The notes under the pieces are model-generated. The model searched no databases. It was not told the DNA's origin and was given only the letters and a program-made list of their open reading frames with translations. Source: Bacteroidota bacterium (GTDB lineage: Bacteria; Bacteroidota; Bacteroidia; Chitinophagales; LD1). Taken from it: DNA of 6,320 nt. Position numbers and translations under genes: made by a program. The stretch spans positions 1 through 6,320 of the forward strand of contig JAFDYP010000298.1 in NCBI GenBank assembly GCA_018267355.1. Direction: 5' to 3'. Of this stretch, positions 6,038 to 6,320 are shown in pieces; position 1 is the stretch's first letter; each line of letters opens with the position of its first letter.

Positions 6038-6320
6038 TTAGTCCCAGAAGCAGTAGCCATTCTCAGCGATCAGCTTGTCAGCTACCGCGCGGCGGATATT
6101 CTTGGTATTGAGGAAGTCTACCTTGGTAAACCTCTTCAGGCCCATAGCCATCATACGCAGCTCATCGCCTTCGGCGAAAGCAGCGAGGCCGGATTTGCCT
6201 GCTACATTGATGCGGTCCATGGCGTCGAAGAAGAAGCACTTCACCATATCTACGTAGAGCTGTGAAGCCTCGAGGCCGTGCAGGTTTACGAGCTTCTCAG
6301 CGCGCAGCAGGGCAGACTCC
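6038..6320 (-). CDS. Acyl-CoA dehydrogenase, C-terminal fragment (5' end outside window)
   Basis: The frame enters from the right edge, and 93 complete codons are visible before the TAA at 6038-6040. The fragment begins ESALLRAEKLVNLHG and contains GDELRMMAMGLKRFTK near visible residues 52-67. This matches, from memory, the C-terminal helical extension of the long (about 600-residue) acyl-CoA dehydrogenases of Bacteroidota. It closes with a final helix ADKLIAENGYCFWD. These flavoenzymes introduce the 2,3-double bond in acyl-CoA during fatty acid beta-oxidation. The catalytic glutamate and FAD-binding region lie outside the window, so substrate class cannot be judged. The internal methionine at 6247 is only an interior residue, because the frame continues open to the edge with family-like sequence. 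A strong terminator follows. Confidence 0.75.
   Translation of the reverse strand, partial: ESALLRAEKLVNLHGLEASQLYVDMVKCFFFDAMDRINVAGKSGLAAFAEGDELRMMAMGLKRFTKVDFLNTKNIRRAVADKLIAENGYCFWD

Noticed and set aside
1..6320. CRISPR array, tRNA, rRNA, riboswitch or phage attachment site
   Set aside because: No regular repeat-spacer series, cloverleaf or known conserved RNA pattern was seen on either strand, and the longer gaps (842-1046 and 4314-4476) are accounted for by hairpins and simple repeats.

Overview
The window looks like ordinary chromosomal DNA from a member of the Bacteroidota, probably the Chitinophagales/Sphingobacteriales side (the order is a guess). The evidence is the gene order bamD - rpoZ-like - coaC/coaB - DUF4835 (PorD-like), which is a known conserved block of this phylum. 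The lack of strong Shine-Dalgarno sequences, the AT-rich gaps between moderately GC-rich genes, and Bacteroidota-type variants of the CoaC motifs agree with this.

Layout. The left part (1-841, + strand) holds the 3' end of bamD overlapping an omega-type RNA polymerase subunit gene, closed by a clear intrinsic terminator (864-906). After an AT-rich gap with a 13-bp direct repeat comes coaC (1047-1580, +). The CoaC-CoaB protein is normally one fused polypeptide (CoaBC). Here it is cut exactly at the domain linker: coaC stops, a gene on the opposite strand (1689-2690) follows, and coaB then begins at a GTG at 2737. The intervening gene encodes a membrane redox protein, a DoxX/MauE-type four-helix domain with a CxC motif joined to a thioredoxin-like domain with CPHC. 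coaB overlaps the DUF4835 gene (3387-4313, +) by one base. Where many relatives carry recN next, this window has a short spacer rich in GC palindromes.

The right part (4477-6320) is entirely on the - strand. Reading in that direction it contains the end of an acyl-CoA dehydrogenase gene, a Mpo1-like (DUF962) membrane protein gene and a pirin gene. Strong intrinsic terminators follow the first two, so they are probably separate transcription units, and pirin has only a short leader of its own.

How the genes work together. CoaC and CoaB carry out two consecutive steps of coenzyme A synthesis from 4'-phosphopantothenate. BamD and the DUF4835 protein act at the outer membrane (beta-barrel assembly and, probably, type IX secretion). 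The - strand group contains metal-dependent oxygenase-type families (pirin, Mpo1) next to a fatty-acid oxidation enzyme, but nothing shows that they form one pathway. I see no CRISPR array, tRNA, rRNA, transposase or phage gene. The most unusual point is the split coaBC with an inverted thioredoxin-type membrane gene between the halves.
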